NCBI GenBank assembly: GCA_040384465.1
Contig: JAZKJF010000009.1
Coordinates: forward strand, 62,001-126,000
DNA length: 64,000 nt
Direction: 5' to 3'
Source of the DNA: UBA5078 sp040384465
GTDB lineage: Bacteria; Pseudomonadota; Gammaproteobacteria; Pseudomonadales; Pseudohongiellaceae
Shown: positions 1 to 8,044 of the stretch, piece by piece
Position numbering within the stretch: the stretch's first letter is position 1
Layout: each line of letters starts with the position of its first letter
The notes under the pieces: generated by a model
What the model saw: only the letters and a program-made list of their open reading frames with translations
What the model was told of the DNA's origin: nothing
The model's database searches: none
Translations under genes and position numbers: made by a program

Positions 1-1197
1 CGCACGAGGAATACCGCTGGCGAACTCCCCGACGGCCAGATTCAGGTTCTCCAGTGCGCGGTGTCCACTTTCCAAATGCTTGTTGTCGCTGTTCTCCGCA
101 CTGATGGCCTCGCTGGCGAGATGCCGGGCCAGTGCATTCATGCGCTGCAGCTCCTGCACCAAGGCATCCATCGCAAGCATCGGCGTTGCCTGCACGTTGT
201 GGTCGAGAAAGTGCGGACGGCTCTCGTCTTCCTCCAGCGAACGAAAATAGGTTCCCAAGCGCCGCACCAGCAGACCGGTGAGAGGCCACATGATGACGAT
301 CCCCATCAGCTTGACGAAGGTATGGAAGATGGCCAGCGACATCGCCAGCTGATCCTGCGAACCAATGGCATTGGCCACAGTGTCGACAACCCACAGCAAG
401 GGTTCCAGCAGCGTGAAGGCCACCACGGCGGTCACGGCATTGAAGATCACATGGGCGCTGGCAGCACGTTTCGCAGGAGCCGTCGCCCCTATCGCGGCGA
501 ACACGCCGGTCGAGGTCGTCCCGACATTGGCGCCAATCACCATCGCCGCCGCTGCAGCCAGCGGAATCAGCCCGCCAGCCGTGGCCGTCAAGATGATGGC
601 CAGCGCAGCACTGGAGGACTGCACCAGCAAAGTCATGACAATCCCGAGGCCAACGAACAGCAACAGACTCAGCACGCCTTCGCCTGCCCAGCTGCCAAGC
701 GCAATGGCATCCCCTAATCCGGCAAAGGCGTCACGCAGCACATCGACGCCCAGAAAGAACAGTCCAAACCCGGTGAGCGCCTGCCCCAAACCTGCTATGC
801 GTTTCGAGCGCACCACAACGGACAGCGTCATGCCGATGCCAATCGCAGGCAGTGACAGCGCCTGCAAGTCCACATTGAAACCCACCAGCGCAACGATCCA
901 TGAAGTCAGCGTAGTGCCGAGGTTGGCACCATAGATCACGCCCACGGCCTGCATGAGCGACAGCAGCCCCACATTGACGAAACCGATTGTCGTAAAGATG
1001 ACAGCGCTGGAGGACTGCACGATGGCAGTGATCAGCACCCCGGAGACCAATGCGCGCAGACGGCTGTGCGTGGCAGCTTCGAGCACAGAGCGCAGCGTAT
1101 CGCCCGCTGCTGTGGTCAGGCCCTCCGTCATCAGGCGCATGCCCAGCAGGAAGAGCCCGATTCCTCCGAGAAATGTTAAAACTGCCGCAATACTCAC
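1..1197 (-). CDS. Na/Pi cotransporter family protein (C-terminus cut by window edge)
   Basis: Sodium-dependent phosphate symporter of the inner membrane (NptA / Na_Pi_cotrans family). The reading frame is open for 399 codons up to base 1. Two copies of the family hallmark QSSSA are visible (about residues 61-65 and 193-197), each in a hydrophobic repeat, as in the inverted-repeat fold of this family. After about residue 330 the sequence becomes charged and helical, fitting the PhoU-like tail. The start is GTG at 1197: the overlapping ATG at 1199 runs straight into TGA, and AAGGAA lies about 8 nt upstream of the GTG. It is divergent from the HAD phosphatase gene. Family call is firm; substrate is inferred. 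Confidence 0.85.
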   Translation of the reverse strand, partial: MSIAAVLTFLGGIGLFLLGMRLMTEGLTTAAGDTLRSVLEAATHSRLRALVSGVLITAIVQSSSAVIFTTIGFVNVGLLSLMQAVGVIYGANLGTTLTSWIVALVGFNVDLQALSLPAIGIGMTLSVVVRSKRIAGLGQALTGFGLFFLGVDVLRDAFAGLGDAIALGSWAGEGVLSLLLFVGLGIVMTLLVQSSSAALAIILTATAGGLIPLAAAAAMVIGANVGTTSTGVFAAIGATAPAKRAASAHVIFNAVTAVVAFTLLEPLLWVVDTVANAIGSQDQLAMSLAIFHTFVKLMGIVIMWPLTGLLVRRLGTYFRSLEEDESRPHFLDHNVQATPMLAMDALVQELQRMNALARHLASEAISAENSDNKHLESGHRALENLNLAVGEFASGIPRA

Positions 1198-1220
1198 ATG
1201 ATTCCTTGCACAGAGGTGGA

Positions 1221-1251
1221 TTGATCCGAAGGCTTGCGGCTAGAGTATAAA
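1221..1251 (+). promoter_or_regulatory. Possible promoter for the HAD phosphatase gene
   Basis: TTGATC at 1221-1226 and TATAAA at 1246-1251, 19 nt apart, sit in the divergent spacer 36 nt before the ATG at 1287. The -10 box is good and the spacing is long, so this is tentative. Confidence 0.3.
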
Positions 1252-1286
1252 GGCCAGCAACAATACCCACAGGAATTTTTCACGAC

Positions 1287-1952
1287 ATGGCCATTTTGCG
1301 GGACCCCAATATCAAGGTCGTCATCTTTGACTGGGACGGCACCATCGTCGACTCCATCGAACACATCGCCACCAGCCTGCATCTTGCAGCCACCGAGCTG
1401 GGTTTCCCGACGTTGGAAAAATCCGCCTATCGCAACATCATCGGGCTTGGCATGGTCGACGCACTCAAGACACTCTACCCCGCCCTCGACAACCAGGAGA
1501 TCGAGGCCATTCGCGAAGCTTACGGCCGCTATTTCTTTTCCAAAGAAGCCACTCCGCAGCAGATTTTCGCGGGCATGACCGAAGTGTTGAGTGACTTGCG
1601 TGGCGCTGGTCGGGGCCGTGCCGTCGCCACTGGCAAGAGCCGCCGAGGCCTAGACCACGCGCTGCAGACCAGCGGCCTGCTGTCCCACTTCGACGTCTCT
1701 CGCTGTGCCGATGAGACGCGCTCTAAACCTGACCCGGCGATGCTGCTGGAGATTCTGCACTTCTACAATCTGTCCCCGCACCAGGCCGTGATGATCGGCG
1801 ACACCACCTATGACCTGGAGATGGCGCAGCGCATCGGCATGCCGGCTATCGGCGTACGCTGGGGAGTGCACGACGACGAAGCCCTGGGCCGTTTCGGGCC
1901 GCAGACCATCGTGGGATCGGTTGAGGAACTGCGGCGCGTGCTGGATTTGTAA
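1287..1952 (+). CDS. HAD-superfamily hydrolase, phosphoglycolate phosphatase-like
   Basis: Cytosolic phosphatase of HAD subfamily IA, 221 residues. Motif I is FDWDGT with nucleophile Asp15 and acid/base Asp17. Motif II is the ATGKS stretch, motif III the Lys of SKPDPAM, and motif IV GDTTYDLEMA. A helical cap sits between motifs I and II. Relatives include Gph and pyrophosphatase-like members often found next to rluC in gammaproteobacteria, but no rluC is present here. The substrate cannot be read from sequence; phosphoglycolate or another small sugar phosphate is likely. Transcribed alone and divergent from the Na/Pi transporter. Confidence 0.85.
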   Translation: MAILRDPNIKVVIFDWDGTIVDSIEHIATSLHLAATELGFPTLEKSAYRNIIGLGMVDALKTLYPALDNQEIEAIREAYGRYFFSKEATPQQIFAGMTEVLSDLRGAGRGRAVATGKSRRGLDHALQTSGLLSHFDVSRCADETRSKPDPAMLLEILHFYNLSPHQAVMIGDTTYDLEMAQRIGMPAIGVRWGVHDDEALGRFGPQTIVGSVEELRRVLDL

Positions 1953-1979
1953 GGGGTGTTGTTGATGGAGCGTCGAGAG

Positions 1980-2315
1980 TCAGTCTTTTGAGTGCTCTTT
2001 CTCTTCGCGAGGCTCCGGCTGAGGTTCTTGAGCAGCCCCTTGTGAACGCTCAGCGCGCGGGCGCAGCACCGTCGCGTTCAGCAGCACAGTCGCCAGACGG
2101 GTCAAGAGATTGATCGTCATGGTCGGGTGACGCATCAGAAAACGCATGAACTGGCTACTCGGGTAGCGGAAACGGCGCTTGCCAGGACGACGACTGAGCT
2201 TGATAGCGATCAGCGTCCGCTGCATCTGCAGCCGCACGCGCAGGTCGGCGATCTGTTGCTCCATCGGTGGTTGGTGGGGTTGTTGAGCAGAGTGTTGCAG
2301 AGACGACTCGTCCAT
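1980..2315 (-). CDS. YqjK-like small basic protein
   Basis: 111 residues, last gene of a three-gene operon. The ATG at 2315 overlaps the TGA of the upstream gene by one base (TGATG), which fixes the start. An N-terminal Gln-rich coiled segment is followed by an Arg/Lys-rich centre, one weakly hydrophobic stretch around residues 65-82 and a Glu/Pro/Gln-rich tail. Position behind yqjD- and yqjE-like genes and overall character match the E. coli yqjDEK operon, but similarity to YqjK itself is by context and composition only. Probable role: membrane-associated accessory of the YqjD system. Confidence 0.6.
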   Translation of the reverse strand: MDESSLQHSAQQPHQPPMEQQIADLRVRLQMQRTLIAIKLSRRPGKRRFRYPSSQFMRFLMRHPTMTINLLTRLATVLLNATVLRPRAERSQGAAQEPQPEPREEKEHSKD

Positions 2316-2782
2316 CACAGGCTCTCCCTCAACATTGCCAGATCGGCTTCTAGCTCGGCGCGAGTCGCCGCAAAAGCCCGTGCGCTGGCAGCGGCAAGCC
2401 GCTGAAACTGCCACCAGCAATACGTGGTGATGCCGGCATACACCAGAGTCAATGCCACCAGCACGTGTATTCGATAAGGCATGTCCCAGCTGAGCAACAG
2501 CACCAGCGCTCCGAATGCCAGCATGGCGCAGAGCAGAGCAGAGACACCCAGCAAGGTCAGCAACAGCATCTTGTGCAGCCGATCCTTCTCCTGCGCCCAC
2601 TCCAGCTGGATCAGCTGACCGTGCAGCGAACCCTGTACCAGCAGCGCACCGCCAGCCTTGCGCAAGATCCGCAGTATGTGCAGGGCATCCATGGCCGCAG
2701 CCTGCTCCTCGGGGCCAGCGTCCTCTTCCACTGCTTCGATCTGCTCGTCCTCTTCTTCCAGTGCGCTACGGCTCATGCTCAA
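2315..2782 (-). CDS. yqjE: Phage-holin-family membrane protein (YqjE-like)
   Basis: 155-residue protein of the YqjE / holin superfamily III type (PF07332). An acidic N-terminus (residues 1-30) is followed by an amphipathic segment and two transmembrane helices, about residues 70-91 and 96-118, then a cytoplasmic helical tail. The start overlaps the stop of the DUF883 gene by 4 nt (ATGA), so the three genes form a translationally coupled operon. Despite the holin name there are no phage genes here; this is the chromosomal stress-associated version. Confidence 0.8.
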   Translation of the reverse strand: MSMSRSALEEEDEQIEAVEEDAGPEEQAAAMDALHILRILRKAGGALLVQGSLHGQLIQLEWAQEKDRLHKMLLLTLLGVSALLCAMLAFGALVLLLSWDMPYRIHVLVALTLVYAGITTYCWWQFQRLAAASARAFAATRAELEADLAMLRESL

Positions 2783-3090
2783 CGCCTCGACAACAGCATA
2801 CCGATTATCACCCCCACGGCAGCGCCGATCGCGACAGCTTCCCAGGGTTTGGCATTCACATATTCGTCGGTGGCTGCGGCGGCCTTGGTCGCCTGCCCGG
2901 CGAGCACGCCTCCCATGACACTGGTGCCCAGTTTGGCGAGCGCGATACGCTCGCGCAGCTTCTCGCTGGCACGCGTCAAATCATCGCCCGTGAGCGTCGA
3001 AGTCTCCTTGATCAGCTCTTCGATATCCTGCACGAACTTCTGAAACTCGCCGCCATCAACCGTCTCTGTCTGTTCTGTTTTGGTGACCAT
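2779..3090 (-). CDS. yqjD: DUF883 (ElaB/YqjD/CsbD-type) membrane-anchored protein
   Basis: 103 residues, first gene of the operon. An N-terminal coiled-coil-like charged region (about 15-75) leads into the family's C-terminal glycine-zipper-like membrane anchor (AAVGVIIGMLLSRR) ending in basic residues. In E. coli YqjD, ElaB and YgaM are RpoS-controlled inner-membrane proteins whose N-termini bind ribosomes in stationary phase; that role is carried over by family. AAGGA sits 8 nt before the ATG. The intergenic region to the divergent TPR gene (3091-3283) must hold both promoters. Confidence 0.85.
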   Translation of the reverse strand: MVTKTEQTETVDGGEFQKFVQDIEELIKETSTLTGDDLTRASEKLRERIALAKLGTSVMGGVLAGQATKAAAATDEYVNAKPWEAVAIGAAVGVIIGMLLSRR

Positions 3091-3283
3091 CGTCGCGTCC
3101 TTGTAGAGTGCTTTGGATAAATCTCAGGAGATTGGATGCTACCTTTCAATCCGGGGCAGAACAAGCGCAAGGAATTGTCATGGATCATGTCAACGATAGA
3201 TGAATGGAGAGGTGAACATTCAAGAACGCCCTGCTATATTCCAATCCAAGCGCTACCATAAAAAATAAGACACAGAGGTGCCA

Positions 3284-5038
3284 ATGAACCCATATTTCCG
3301 TCTGACTGCCGCCGCTCTGACCGCTCTCCTGGTGCAAACCGCTTGCACTCCTGCGTCAGATCAATCTTCAGCCACCACTACAACGCCTGCCGCCGCCCAG
3401 CCCTCCGCTTCCACCTGGGTCGCCACACCGGAGATGCTCGCCTGCGCAGCCGAGCACGCCGTGCTGGTCGAAGGCACTGGTGATTTCAGCCGCGACATCG
3501 ACTCGCCAGCCCCCGAAGCGCAACAGTATTTTGATCAAGGTCTGCGCCTGGCCTACGGCTATTACTTCCCGGAGGCAGTCGGCTCCTACAATGCAGCCCT
3601 CTGCTTCGACCCCGACAACGCTCGCATCCACTGGGCACGCGCCCAGGCCCTCGGCCCCAATGCCAACAGCCGCAACAGCGCCATGCCCGACGACCCCATG
3701 GGCGAAGGCAAGAAGGCGATGGACCGTGCCGTGGAGCTGTCGGCCAATCAGCCGCAAATCTGGAAAGACATAATTCAGGCGCTGACGCCGATGTTCGACA
3801 TGGCGACTTATCCCGAGCAAGCCGCCCGCAGCCAGGCAGTCATCGCCTCTGCCAAAGCCGCCTACGAGAAATATCCGCAGGACCACGAGATCGCCTTCCT
3901 GCTCGGCCACGCCATCATGATGGCCTCGCCCTGGTACTACTTCGAATGGGACGGCACCCCGCGCGAGAACACCGAGCTGGCCATGCAGGTCATGGAAACG
4001 GGCATGGCCGAGAACCCCTACCACCCCGGGCTGACGCACCTGCACGTACACCTGATGGAGGCGTCGCGCCAACCGGTCCGCGCCGAGACTTCGGCCGATG
4101 CGCTGGAGCCGCTGACTCCGAAGATCGGCCACATGGCGCACATGCCCGGCCACATCTTCATGCGGCTGGGCCGCTATGCAGACGCCATCGCCACCAACCA
4201 GCGCTCTGTAGTCGCCGATGAATACTTCGTCGAACAGTGGGGCGACCGCGTCCTGCCCGCTTACGGTACCTATTTCCTGTCCGCCACCAACCACCGTGGC
4301 CACGCCCGCATGTTCATCCACTGGGCAGGCGTGCTGCAGGGCAACCTGGCGCAGGCCATGGAGATCACCGGACCGATGATCGCCGCCACCACTGCCGAGC
4401 AGCTGGATCGCGGGGCATCGATGCGCAATGTCTCCGTGGAGCTGATGACGCTGAAGGCCTTCGGTCAGTGGGACACAATTCTCGCCCTGCCCGCCCAACC
4501 CGACACCCGCCCCTTCCTGCAAGGTACCATGAACCATATCCGGGGCGCCGCCTTTGCCGCCAAGGGTGACATCGCCAGCGCCGAGGCCGAACTGGCTGCG
4601 CTGCGCACCACGCTGCAGAACCCGGTGCTGGAGACTCAGCGCGCAGCCGTGAACTCTGCGAAAAGCATTCTGACTGTCTCCGAGCATTCACTGGCAGGCG
4701 AGATCGCCAACGCCAAGGGTGATTTCGACGACGCGATTGCCCACTTCACGATGGCGGTCGATCTGCAGGACAAGCTGCGTTACATGGAGCCGCCCGACTG
4801 GATTCAATCCATGCGTCTATTCCTCGGCCAGGCTTATCTGAACGCGGGCAAGCCAGAGCTGGCCGAGGCCGTGTTCCTGGAAGACCTCTCACTGCTGCAG
4901 GAAAACGGCTGGGCGCTGCACGGCCTGGCCGACGCGCTGGAGGCACAGAACAAGACGGCAGAAGCGGCGGCTGCGCGTGAGCGCTTCTCCGAAGCATGGG
5001 AAGGCGCCGACGTGGAGCTGACCAAGGCACACTTCTGA
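3284..5038 (+). CDS. Tetratricopeptide-repeat lipoprotein
   Basis: 584 residues. ATG at 3284 is preferred over the in-frame GTG at 3278 because AGAGG ends 5 nt before it. The N-terminus is a signal peptide ending at a Cys (residue 21) in an imperfect lipobox (QTAC). The body holds several TPR-like helix pairs: early ones with YFDQGLRLAYGYYFPEA and FDPDNARIHWARA, later ones around residues 430-560. A conserved HLHVHLMEASRQP / HMAHMPGHIFMRLGRY block lies mid-protein. It looks like an envelope scaffold or assembly protein; no catalytic domain is obvious. The closest annotation in databases is usually just TPR-repeat protein. Confidence 0.75.
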   Translation: MNPYFRLTAAALTALLVQTACTPASDQSSATTTTPAAAQPSASTWVATPEMLACAAEHAVLVEGTGDFSRDIDSPAPEAQQYFDQGLRLAYGYYFPEAVGSYNAALCFDPDNARIHWARAQALGPNANSRNSAMPDDPMGEGKKAMDRAVELSANQPQIWKDIIQALTPMFDMATYPEQAARSQAVIASAKAAYEKYPQDHEIAFLLGHAIMMASPWYYFEWDGTPRENTELAMQVMETGMAENPYHPGLTHLHVHLMEASRQPVRAETSADALEPLTPKIGHMAHMPGHIFMRLGRYADAIATNQRSVVADEYFVEQWGDRVLPAYGTYFLSATNHRGHARMFIHWAGVLQGNLAQAMEITGPMIAATTAEQLDRGASMRNVSVELMTLKAFGQWDTILALPAQPDTRPFLQGTMNHIRGAAFAAKGDIASAEAELAALRTTLQNPVLETQRAAVNSAKSILTVSEHSLAGEIANAKGDFDDAIAHFTMAVDLQDKLRYMEPPDWIQSMRLFLGQAYLNAGKPELAEAVFLEDLSLLQENGWALHGLADALEAQNKTAEAAAARERFSEAWEGADVELTKAHF

Positions 5039-5051
5039 GGGCATGCCTCTG

Positions 5052-5127
5052 CTGTAGGAGCCTGCCCTGCAGGCGACCTGATTGACGCATGACAGGGGAA
5101 AGTCGCCTGCAGGGCAGGCTCATACAG
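5052..5127. repeat. REP-like inverted repeat, TGTAGGAGC subfamily
   Basis: Left arm 5052-5077 and right arm 5102-5127, 26 bp each with one mismatch, separated by 24 bp. The ends carry the CTGTAGGAGC signature shared by the other hairpins in this window. Lies between the TPR gene and the epimerase gene and could act as a transcript-stabilising hairpin. Confidence 0.85.
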
Positions 5128-5143
5128 GATTGAGGGAGCAACC

Positions 5144-6040
5144 ATGCGAATTCTCATCACCGGCGGCAGCGGATTTCTCGGCCAGGCCATGAGCCGCGCC
5201 TTCACTGCGCGTGGCGATGAGGTCTACATTCTCAGCCGCCACCCGCAACTGCATCTGCTTCACAAGACCGGCACCCACTGGATCGGCAGCCTCGACCAAT
5301 TACAGCAACCGATAGACACCGTGCTCAACCTCACCGGTGCCAACCTCTTCTCCCGCCCCTGGACAGCCCGACGCCGCCAAGCCTTGCGCGACAGCCGCAT
5401 CGCGGCGACCGAAAAACTGGTGAACTGGATCTGCTCCCAACCACAGCCACCCCGCGTACTGCTGTCGGGCTCTGCGATTGGATTCTATGGCGATGGCGGC
5501 GAGCAAGCCCTCACTGAGGACTGCTGTGCGGGAAGCGACTGGGCATCCACACTGGTGCAGGACTGGGAAAAGGCCGCCGCGTTGGCAGCCCCGGCAGGCG
5601 TCCGCACGATACTGCTACGAACCGGATTGGTACTCGGCGACGGCGGCTTGTTGAAACCCCTGCTACCCCTGTTCCGCTATGGCCTGGGAGGTTCGCTCGG
5701 CCATGGCGGCTTCTGGTACAGCTGGATACATCTGCAAGACTGGATCAACGCGGTGCTCTTCCTGCTCGACTCCGCGCAAGCACAAGGCCCCTTCAACCTC
5801 ACCGCCCCCCACCCGGTTCGCTACCACGAATTCGCCAACGCTCTCGGCCAATCTCTGCGCCGTCCGGTCTGGCTGACCCCTCCGACCTGGGCCTTGCGCC
5901 TGCTACTCGGTGAGCGCAGCAATCTCATGCTCGGCAGTACCAAAGCATTACCCAGCCGTCTGCAGGATGCGGGGTTTCAGTGGCAGCATGAACATTTGCC
6001 GGAGGCACTGCAGAACATCGTGCAGACGCGGTTGGATTGA
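5144..6040 (+). CDS. TIGR01777-family NAD(P)-binding epimerase-like protein (YfcH-like)
   Basis: 298 residues. The N-terminus has the Rossmann dinucleotide motif GGSGFLGQ (residues 7-14). Also visible are the family signature around LNLTGANL, the SGSAIGFYGDGG segment corresponding to the extended-SDR active-site region, and a C-terminal DUF1731-like half. E. coli YfcH and yeast/plant SULA homologues belong here; the reaction is not established for bacterial members. A GAGGGAG ribosome site lies just before the ATG. The 3' end is directly followed by a fragment of an unrelated gene (6042-6137), marking the left border of the accessory island. Confidence 0.85.
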   Translation: MRILITGGSGFLGQAMSRAFTARGDEVYILSRHPQLHLLHKTGTHWIGSLDQLQQPIDTVLNLTGANLFSRPWTARRRQALRDSRIAATEKLVNWICSQPQPPRVLLSGSAIGFYGDGGEQALTEDCCAGSDWASTLVQDWEKAAALAAPAGVRTILLRTGLVLGDGGLLKPLLPLFRYGLGGSLGHGGFWYSWIHLQDWINAVLFLLDSAQAQGPFNLTAPHPVRYHEFANALGQSLRRPVWLTPPTWALRLLLGERSNLMLGSTKALPSRLQDAGFQWQHEHLPEALQNIVQTRLD

Positions 6041-6041
6041 G

Positions 6042-6137
6042 CTGGAGTGGATCGCGTTGCATGTTGACGAATTGCATGCCGACTGGGAGTTGGCGCAGAA
6101 TGGACGCGAACTCAAGTCGATCAGTCCGTTGCAGTGA
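6042..6137 (+). pseudogene. C-terminal fragment of a DUF4160 protein
   Basis: About 31 codons read LEWIALHVDELHADWELAQ and end in ISPLQ-stop. This matches the conserved C-terminus of DUF4160 proteins (HxDELxxxWELAxxG...I.PL). There is no start or N-terminal half; the sequence is joined directly to the stop of the epimerase gene. DUF4160 is normally encoded immediately upstream of DUF2442, and an intact DUF2442 gene follows, so this is the truncated partner. Recognised by pattern, not by search. Confidence 0.6.
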
Positions 6138-6145
6138 GGCGAAAT

Positions 6146-6397
6146 ATGTGGAATCTCAACGAAGTCATTAGTATTGAGTACCGGTCGGGACACACCTACC
6201 TGATTACTTTTGATAACGGTGTGTCGGGAGTGGTGGACTTCTCCGAATATCTGAATCGCGGACCGGTCTTTGCGCCGTTGCGTGATTTGGATTTTTTCCG
6301 CATGGCACGTATCGAAGGAGGCACTATTGCCTGGCCGAATGGTGCGGACATTGCGCCGGAGTCCTTGTATAACAAGTGTCAGCTGGCTGCGGCCTGA
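6146..6397 (+). CDS. DUF2442 domain protein
   Basis: 83 residues, whole DUF2442 domain: an N-terminal beta strand pair ending TFDNGVSGVVDFSEYL, then the family end FxxARIEGGTIAWPNGADIAPE and LYNKCQ. ATG at 6146 is chosen because GAGG lies 6 nt upstream; GTG at 6134 is an alternative. The domain is usually paired with DUF4160 in putative toxin-antitoxin-like modules of unknown chemistry. Here the partner is only a remnant, so the gene is an orphan. Confidence 0.8.
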   Translation: MWNLNEVISIEYRSGHTYLITFDNGVSGVVDFSEYLNRGPVFAPLRDLDFFRMARIEGGTIAWPNGADIAPESLYNKCQLAAA

Positions 6398-6538
6398 TTG
6401 TCCACAGTTTGGAAAATGCGTTTCTGCAGAAACGTCATTGCGGCGCAATGACAGTCACGCTACGCTCAGTCTGACACACTAGTTATTCCAAAGATTTGCT
6501 GTCCCTTTCGCTTGCAAGGTGAAAAGCTAAATCTATAA
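6398..6538. other. Intergenic stretch with two adjacent palindromes
   Basis: A perfect 16-bp palindrome (CGTTTCTGCAGAAACG, 6419-6434) abuts a hairpin with 8-bp arms GTCATTGC / GCAATGAC and a 3-nt loop (6434-6452). They could be a terminator for the DUF2442 gene or operators of the following antitoxin locus. No T-run follows, so an operator or scar is as likely. Confidence 0.5.
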
Positions 6539-6607
6539 AAATCTGAACGCAACGAACTTGCAGAGCTTGCTCGGCTACTTCGTTCGCGTTCCGCAGGTAA
6601 AGAGTAA
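6539..6607 (+). pseudogene. C-terminal remnant of a RelE/HigB-type toxin
   Basis: About 22 codons (KSERNELAELARLLRS to GKE-stop) read into TAA at 6605-6607, which overlaps the ATG of the antitoxin by one base (TAATG). The KSERxEL...L pattern and the overlap are typical for the end of a RelE/HigB-family mRNA interferase located before a NadS/HigA antitoxin. A TAA at 6536-6538 and frame loss upstream show that the toxin is destroyed. Short, so the family call is moderate. Confidence 0.5.
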
Positions 6608-6894
6608 TGAACAAAGCATTTGAGAGCATAAAACGTGGCCTGGGAGAGGCTATCGAGTTTGCGGAAGGAAAACCGTCCAAAGCAGTAGTCCATGATTTGA
6701 ACGCTGTGGATATTAAGCACATTCGCTCAAGTGTGGGCATGACCCAGGCAGAGTTCGCAATGGCATTCGGTATAAGCGTCAGTACCTTACGCCATTGGGA
6801 GCGTGGCGATCGTAGCCCGGCCGGCCCAGCATTGGTTCTCCTGAATGTCATGGAGAAAGAGCCAAAAGCTGTGCTCAGAGCATTGTCTCAATAA
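6607..6894 (+). CDS. NadS/HigA-like antitoxin, XRE-type helix-turn-helix
   Basis: 95 residues. The N-terminal 35 residues match the NadS-type arm (ESIKRGLGEAIEFAEGK), followed by an HTH_3 domain around residues 40-75 (MTQAEFAMAFGISVSTLRHWERG) and the usual tail ending KAVLRALS. It would neutralise a RelE/HigB toxin and repress its own promoter. The toxin reading frame immediately upstream is broken, leaving an apparently orphan antitoxin that may act against toxins encoded elsewhere or persist as a regulator. Confidence 0.85.
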   Translation: MNKAFESIKRGLGEAIEFAEGKPSKAVVHDLNAVDIKHIRSSVGMTQAEFAMAFGISVSTLRHWERGDRSPAGPALVLLNVMEKEPKAVLRALSQ

Positions 6895-6963
6895 TGAGCT
6901 TTAAGTACCGTTTGGGAGCAGCCGCGTCGAGCATGTCAACCTCGCCGCATAAAATTGAGTCCG

Positions 6964-7446
6964 CTATTTACAGTCAGAAACGGCCTTACCCAGAAAAACA
7001 CTGATGGGTTTATCAGCCTTCCGAATCATGATGGCGACCGTGGGATAAGTAACCGCCATCGTCACTGCACACCCCGCGCCAGCCGACACCGCTAGTGCGC
7101 TCACATACACTCTATCTCCTGCGTCGATAACGCTTTCTATGGAAAGCCGATCACCACCACTATTTCTGTACCCAAGACCACCCGCTACAATCACGAAATT
7201 ATTGAAATCAATTTCAGGTGCGGAAAAATAGCCAGGCACATAATCTGCAAGCGCGGGACGAAGCGATTCGTAGAAGTCAGCCCAATCTTTGGGGTTGTCA
7301 ATTACTTTGACCCATTGACCATTTGTGCGCAGATCAAAGGGCAGATTGAGCACGACGTGAGAGTAGATATCCTTTGATAAGGCTGGTGCTGCGAAGAGGA
7401 GAAGACACACGGATACCACTGCAGAACTGAGAAATTTTTTCATCAT
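6964..7446 (-). CDS. Secreted protein with a PrcB-like domain
   Basis: 160 residues from the first of two tandem ATGs (7446 and 7443; AAGGAG fits the second slightly better). A clear Sec signal peptide (basic MMKKF, hydrophobic core, cut near ALS-KD) is followed by a compact beta-rich domain with FVIVAGGLGYRNSGGDRLSIESV and a later Pro/Tyr-containing strand. The GG..N/TGG..I.I pattern resembles the C-terminal domain of PrcB-type protease accessory proteins, but the match is loose. Two Cys (GAGCA and the penultimate region) may form a disulphide in the periplasm. Function unknown. Confidence 0.45.
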   Translation of the reverse strand: MMKKFLSSAVVSVCLLLFAAPALSKDIYSHVVLNLPFDLRTNGQWVKVIDNPKDWADFYESLRPALADYVPGYFSAPEIDFNNFVIVAGGLGYRNSGGDRLSIESVIDAGDRVYVSALAVSAGAGCAVTMAVTYPTVAIMIRKADKPISVFLGKAVSDCK

Positions 7447-7505
7447 TGAACTCCTTGTGTTGTTGAAACTCTGTAAATATCGACACCGAGAGAATCCCGG
7501 ATACC

Positions 7506-7820
7506 TCAGGCGAGCATCTCCAGCAATACCGGGTGCCAAGTTTCCAGCTCAATTTTGCCCATCATGGCGCCAAGACGCTGCTTGTCTACTGATCGAAGTT
7601 GATCGAGCAATATGCGTGCTGCCTTACGTTGAAATTTGACTTCAGGACGACATCCGAGCGGCTGCCCACCACTGGTAAGCGGAGCAATGATAACGCGTGG
7701 CAGCAAGGCGTTCATGTCATCCGGCGATACGATAAGTGCGGGGCGCGTCTTGCGGATTTCACTGCCGATGGTGGGGTCAAGATTGACCCAGTAGACTTCT
7801 CCCCTTTTTACCACACCCAT
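7506..7820 (-). CDS. mazF: Type II toxin, PemK/MazF family endoribonuclease
   Basis: 104 residues. Family landmarks: GEVYWVNLDPTIGSEIRKTRPALIVS at the N-terminus with the substrate-loop Arg/Pro, VIIAPLTSG in the centre, and LDQLRSVDKQRL towards the end. MazF-type toxins cut mRNA at short specific sequences. It overlaps the antitoxin gene by 13 nt in the usual antitoxin-first order. Length and all key segments look intact. Confidence 0.92.
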   Translation of the reverse strand: MGVVKRGEVYWVNLDPTIGSEIRKTRPALIVSPDDMNALLPRVIIAPLTSGGQPLGCRPEVKFQRKAARILLDQLRSVDKQRLGAMMGKIELETWHPVLLEMLA

Positions 7821-8044
7821 TCGTCATCCCCCTCATTAATCGGGATGGCATCCAGCACTGCTTCGTCCGTGCCTGCTTGATAACCGTCAAACCAACCTGC
7901 TCGCGGCTCCTGAACAGCTGCAATGACGAGCTTCTTACCTTCGATCTGCAGATCAACAGACTCTTTTAACTCACATGAAGCGAGCAAAGCAGCTGGGATA
8001 ATAATTCCTTTCGAGTTACCGACTTTGACCAGATTGATACGCAT
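7808..8044 (-). CDS. mazE: Antitoxin, AbrB/MazE family
   Basis: 78 residues from ATG 8044, with GGAG about 8 nt upstream. The AbrB/MazE swapped-hairpin DNA-binding domain is clear (INLVKVGNSKGIIIPAALLA), followed by an acidic C-terminal tail (NEGDDEWVW) of the kind that occupies the toxin active site. It should bind MazF and repress the shared promoter. Encoded on the minus strand, opposite to the cassette genes that follow. Confidence 0.92.
   Translation of the reverse strand: MRINLVKVGNSKGIIIPAALLASCELKESVDLQIEGKKLVIAAVQEPRAGWFDGYQAGTDEAVLDAIPINEGDDEWVW

Noticed and set aside
365..934. Long plus-strand reading frame across the Na/Pi transporter
   Set aside because: Composition is a mirror of the minus-strand gene with QSSSA motifs; no ribosome site or family match.
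2315..2782. Prophage remnant suggested by a holin-family protein
   Set aside because: No other phage genes; the three-gene order matches the chromosomal yqjDEK stress operon.
3368..4687. Long minus-strand reading frame opposite the TPR lipoprotein
   Set aside because: Shadow of the real gene in high-GC DNA; no domain, signal or start context.
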